A DNA stretch of 64,000 bases from Brevundimonas sp. GTDB lineage: Bacteria; Pseudomonadota; Alphaproteobacteria; Caulobacterales; Caulobacteraceae. Made by a program: the position numbers and the translations under genes. Location of the stretch: contig NZ_JAIXTC010000010.1 of the NCBI RefSeq assembly GCF_027484365.1, forward strand, positions 1 to 64,000. Reading direction: 5' to 3'. Below, one piece after another: positions 61,710 through 64,000 of the stretch (within the stretch, counting starts at the first letter, position 1; the number at the start of each line of letters is the position of its first letter). The notes under the pieces are model-generated. The model searched no databases. It was not told the DNA's origin and saw nothing but the letters and a program-made list of their open reading frames with translations.

Positions 61710-64000
61710 ATGAAAACCATGACGACGCCACAGCTGCGCAATCTGCGCACCGCCGCATCCGCCGGCGTTCTTCTGTTCACCCTCGCCGCCACAGGCGGGG
61801 CCTGGGCCCAGACCTCCCCTGCGGCGCCCCCGCAAGATCCGGCGGACGAAGCGTCCCAGGTCGATGAGATCGTCGTGACAGGGTTTCGTCTTTCGCTGCG
61901 CAGCGCTCTGAGCACCAAGCGCAACGCGAACGTGATGGTGGACGCCATCAACGCAGAGGACATCGCGGATTTCCCTGACGCCAACCTGGCCGAGTCGCTT
62001 CAACGCCTTCCCGGTGTCTCCATCGACCGGGACAATGGTGAAGGCCGGACGATCACCGTTCGTGGTCTGGGCAGCGATTTCACCCGGGTGCGCCTGAACG
62101 GCGTCGAGGCCCTCTCGACGGCCGGTGCCAGCATCTCCGGCGACAACCCCAACCGCGGCCGCGGCTTCGATTTCAATACCTTCGCGTCGGAGCTGTTCAA
62201 CTCGCTCAAGGTGCAGAAGACCGCATCGGCGGAAACAGAGGAAGGCTCCCTCGGCGCGACGGTGGATCTCCAGACCGGTCGGCCGTTCGACTTCTCCGGC
62301 CCGCGGCTCGGCCTGTCGATGCAGGACGCCTACTATGAGAACGGCGAGACCCACAATCCGCGCGTGGCCGCCTTGGTCTCGGACCGCTGGAACTTCAATC
62401 ACCTGGGCGAAATCGGCCTGATCGGTTCGATCGCCTTCAACAAGCGCGACCAGACGGTGGACAGCTACCAGCGTCAGGCCGGTCAGTCGGACTACACCTA
62501 CCGTGGCGCCACTTTCGCCGGCACGCCCAATATCGCGGCGGGAACCACCATCCTGACCCGCCAGGGCTTTGCCGCCCCGGCCGGAACGCCGTGCAACAAC
62601 GGCGTCATCCCTGGCGTCAACATCACAAACATCGCGTACTGCGACGCCCTGCGTGGCTCAAACCTGACCGCCTACAACCTGATCAACTCCCCGATCGGGT
62701 CAACGCTGCGCAACAACAACGCGACCGGCACTGCGGCCGGCACGACCGTCTCGCCCGGCTCGCTTGTGCGAATTCCCGCCCTGCCGACCATCAACCAGCA
62801 GGCGCTGAGCCAGGAGCGGATCGGCATCACCACCGGCTTCCAGTGGCGACCGACCGATCGCACCACGATCGCCATCGACGGTGTCTATTCGAAGCTGGAC
62901 CAGGTCTCGACCAACTACCAGATCTCCCCTGTCGGCCTGAACCGCAACAATACGCAGGGCGCGGCGGCGCCCGGGACCTATCAACTGGCCAACGCCAATA
63001 TTGGCGGCACCGCAGCCCAGCGTCGCGGCCTTTACGCCAACTGCACGGCCCGCGCCGAAACGGCGATCCTGGCTGGAATCGACTGCGGTCAGCAGCTGTA
63101 CGGCTCCACCCCGGTGGCCGGCACCCTGTCAGGCTTCAGCTTCAACCCGAACAACCTCGAGCCGTTCGACTACTACAACAGCCCGACGTCGCGCGGTTAC
63201 ATCAACGACCCGACCGGCCTGGCGCGCCGCTACGATCTGATCGGACGCCCGGGCGTCCGGTTGATGGACGCGGGGCTGAGCGCCAACGGCCAAAACGCCA
63301 ACTATCTGGTGCTGAGCAATGTCGACATGCGTTCGGCGGCGGACGAGGCGCGCTTCGAGACCGAGTTCCAGCAAGGCACGGTGACCGTCGATCACGAGTT
63401 CACCGATACGCTGCGCGTCCGCGCCATCTACGGCGAAAGCAGCTCGATCAATCAGTCGAAAGGCTCGCTGGTCGAGTTCAACCGGCTGAATTCGGGGTCG
63501 GGCGCAGCTGGCGACGGCTACTTTGTCTTTGACGACCGTCAGGGCGGCGACATGCCGTCGATCAATTTCGGCTTCGACGTCGCGGACCCGACCAAGTGGG
63601 ACGTCGTCAAAGGCTTCTCGGCTGTTCGCTACTTCGAGCGGACGGTGGAGAACCGTTACTCGGGCGGGTCACTGGATTTCGCCTGGGATCTGAACGACCA
63701 GGTCACGCTCAAGTTCGGCGGGGCCAAGAAGAACTACAGCTTCTTCACGACCGCCCTGCAGCGGGAATCGGCGCGTGAAACGCTGAACCCGAGCCTGCTT
63801 GAGGCCGGCGTCAACATCCGGGACATGGGTTCGGTCTATTCCTTCGGACAGGGTCTGGACCTGCCGGCCGGCACGCCGACATCCTTCTTCGCACCCGACC
63901 TGGACGCGTTCCGTCGCGTGTTCGACTTCGAGTGCAACTGCGTCAACAAGTGGAATGACTGGCGCATCTCGACCAAGTTCAACTTCGCCCAGACCTTCAC
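61710..64000 (+). CDS. TonB-dependent receptor (partial)
   Basis: The first 763 codons are open to the right edge. The signal peptide ends near residue 33 (GGAWA before Q). The TonB box DEIVVTGFRLS is at about 51-61; the plug has FPDANLAESLQRLPGVSI and the RDNGEGRTITVRGLGSDFTR motif. It belongs to the same oligosaccharide-receptor group as the gene at 48541. GGGGAGG precedes the ATG at 61710. Its likely link is with the galactose genes just upstream, but the substrate is not known. The 219 bases before it contain its promoter region, with no operator that I can name. Confidence 0.88.
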   Translation, partial: MKTMTTPQLRNLRTAASAGVLLFTLAATGGAWAQTSPAAPPQDPADEASQVDEIVVTGFRLSLRSALSTKRNANVMVDAINAEDIADFPDANLAESLQRLPGVSIDRDNGEGRTITVRGLGSDFTRVRLNGVEALSTAGASISGDNPNRGRGFDFNTFASELFNSLKVQKTASAETEEGSLGATVDLQTGRPFDFSGPRLGLSMQDAYYENGETHNPRVAALVSDRWNFNHLGEIGLIGSIAFNKRDQTVDSYQRQAGQSDYTYRGATFAGTPNIAAGTTILTRQGFAAPAGTPCNNGVIPGVNITNIAYCDALRGSNLTAYNLINSPIGSTLRNNNATGTAAGTTVSPGSLVRIPALPTINQQALSQERIGITTGFQWRPTDRTTIAIDGVYSKLDQVSTNYQISPVGLNRNNTQGAAAPGTYQLANANIGGTAAQRRGLYANCTARAETAILAGIDCGQQLYGSTPVAGTLSGFSFNPNNLEPFDYYNSPTSRGYINDPTGLARRYDLIGRPGVRLMDAGLSANGQNANYLVLSNVDMRSAADEARFETEFQQGTVTVDHEFTDTLRVRAIYGESSSINQSKGSLVEFNRLNSGSGAAGDGYFVFDDRQGGDMPSINFGFDVADPTKWDVVKGFSAVRYFERTVENRYSGGSLDFAWDLNDQVTLKFGGAKKNYSFFTTALQRESARETLNPSLLEAGVNIRDMGSVYSFGQGLDLPAGTPTSFFAPDLDAFRRVFDFECNCVNKWNDWRISTKFNFAQTF

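Overview
The window is GC-rich, densely coded DNA from an alphaproteobacterium, most likely a Caulobacterales member (Brevundimonas/Caulobacter-like). This is inferred from codon style, three TonB-dependent receptors used for sugar uptake, Caulobacter-type sugar operators, a xylonate-dehydratase-like enzyme and receptor-linked tryptophan-halogenase-like genes. No rRNA, tRNA, CRISPR or phage genes were seen. Nearly all of it is accessory catabolic and regulatory DNA.

1-3.5 kb is regulatory: the start of an ABC exporter permease, a divergent TetR regulator whose perfect palindromic operator lies at its start, a LysR remnant, a complete LysR regulator and an AraC regulator. 3.6-10.4 kb is a tight eight-gene plus-strand operon (two F420-reductase-like proteins, aldehyde dehydrogenase, SnoaL-like protein, atypical SDR, YCII-like protein, SMP-30-like lipoprotein, alginate-export-type porin) that looks like a complete but unassigned catabolic pathway. 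10.5-12.5 kb pairs a UBP-type zinc finger protein with a cyclic-nucleotide-binding/thioredoxin-reductase-like fusion that has lost its CxxC.

12.5-22.1 kb is a sucrose island: an intact IS6-family element, suxA (TonB receptor), suxR (LacI), and convergent suxB (amylosucrase), ROK fructokinase and suxC (MFS), followed by a decayed IS6-family copy in the same orientation. The palindrome TGCAATCGATTGCA lies upstream of both suxA and suxB and links them in one regulon. 22.2-24.8 kb holds a dehalogenase/epoxide-hydrolase-like enzyme, an AhpD-like protein and a divergent LysR regulator. 24.9-31.5 kb encodes a large autotransporter with Asp-rich, calcium-site-like islands, a histidine kinase, an OmpR-type regulator and a divergent four-EF-hand protein, which looks like one calcium-linked surface module.

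31.6-61.5 kb is a hemicellulose locus: GH39, GH62, GH3, GH74, a GH29 alpha-L-fucosidase, a small secreted protein, a sialate-O-acetylesterase-type esterase, GH31 and GH35, plus a TonB receptor. Together they can strip fucose, acetyl, galactose, xylose, arabinose and glucose from xyloglucan and related polymers. Two overlapping halogenase-like flavoproteins are divergent from the receptor, with a XylR-like operator between them. Next come a vSGLT-type sodium/sugar symporter, an IclR regulator, and a sugar dehydrogenase, sugar-acid dehydratase, KDGal kinase and KDPGal aldolase, which together make a De Ley-Doudoroff-type oxidative galactose route. A further TonB receptor begins at 61.7 kb and runs off the right edge.
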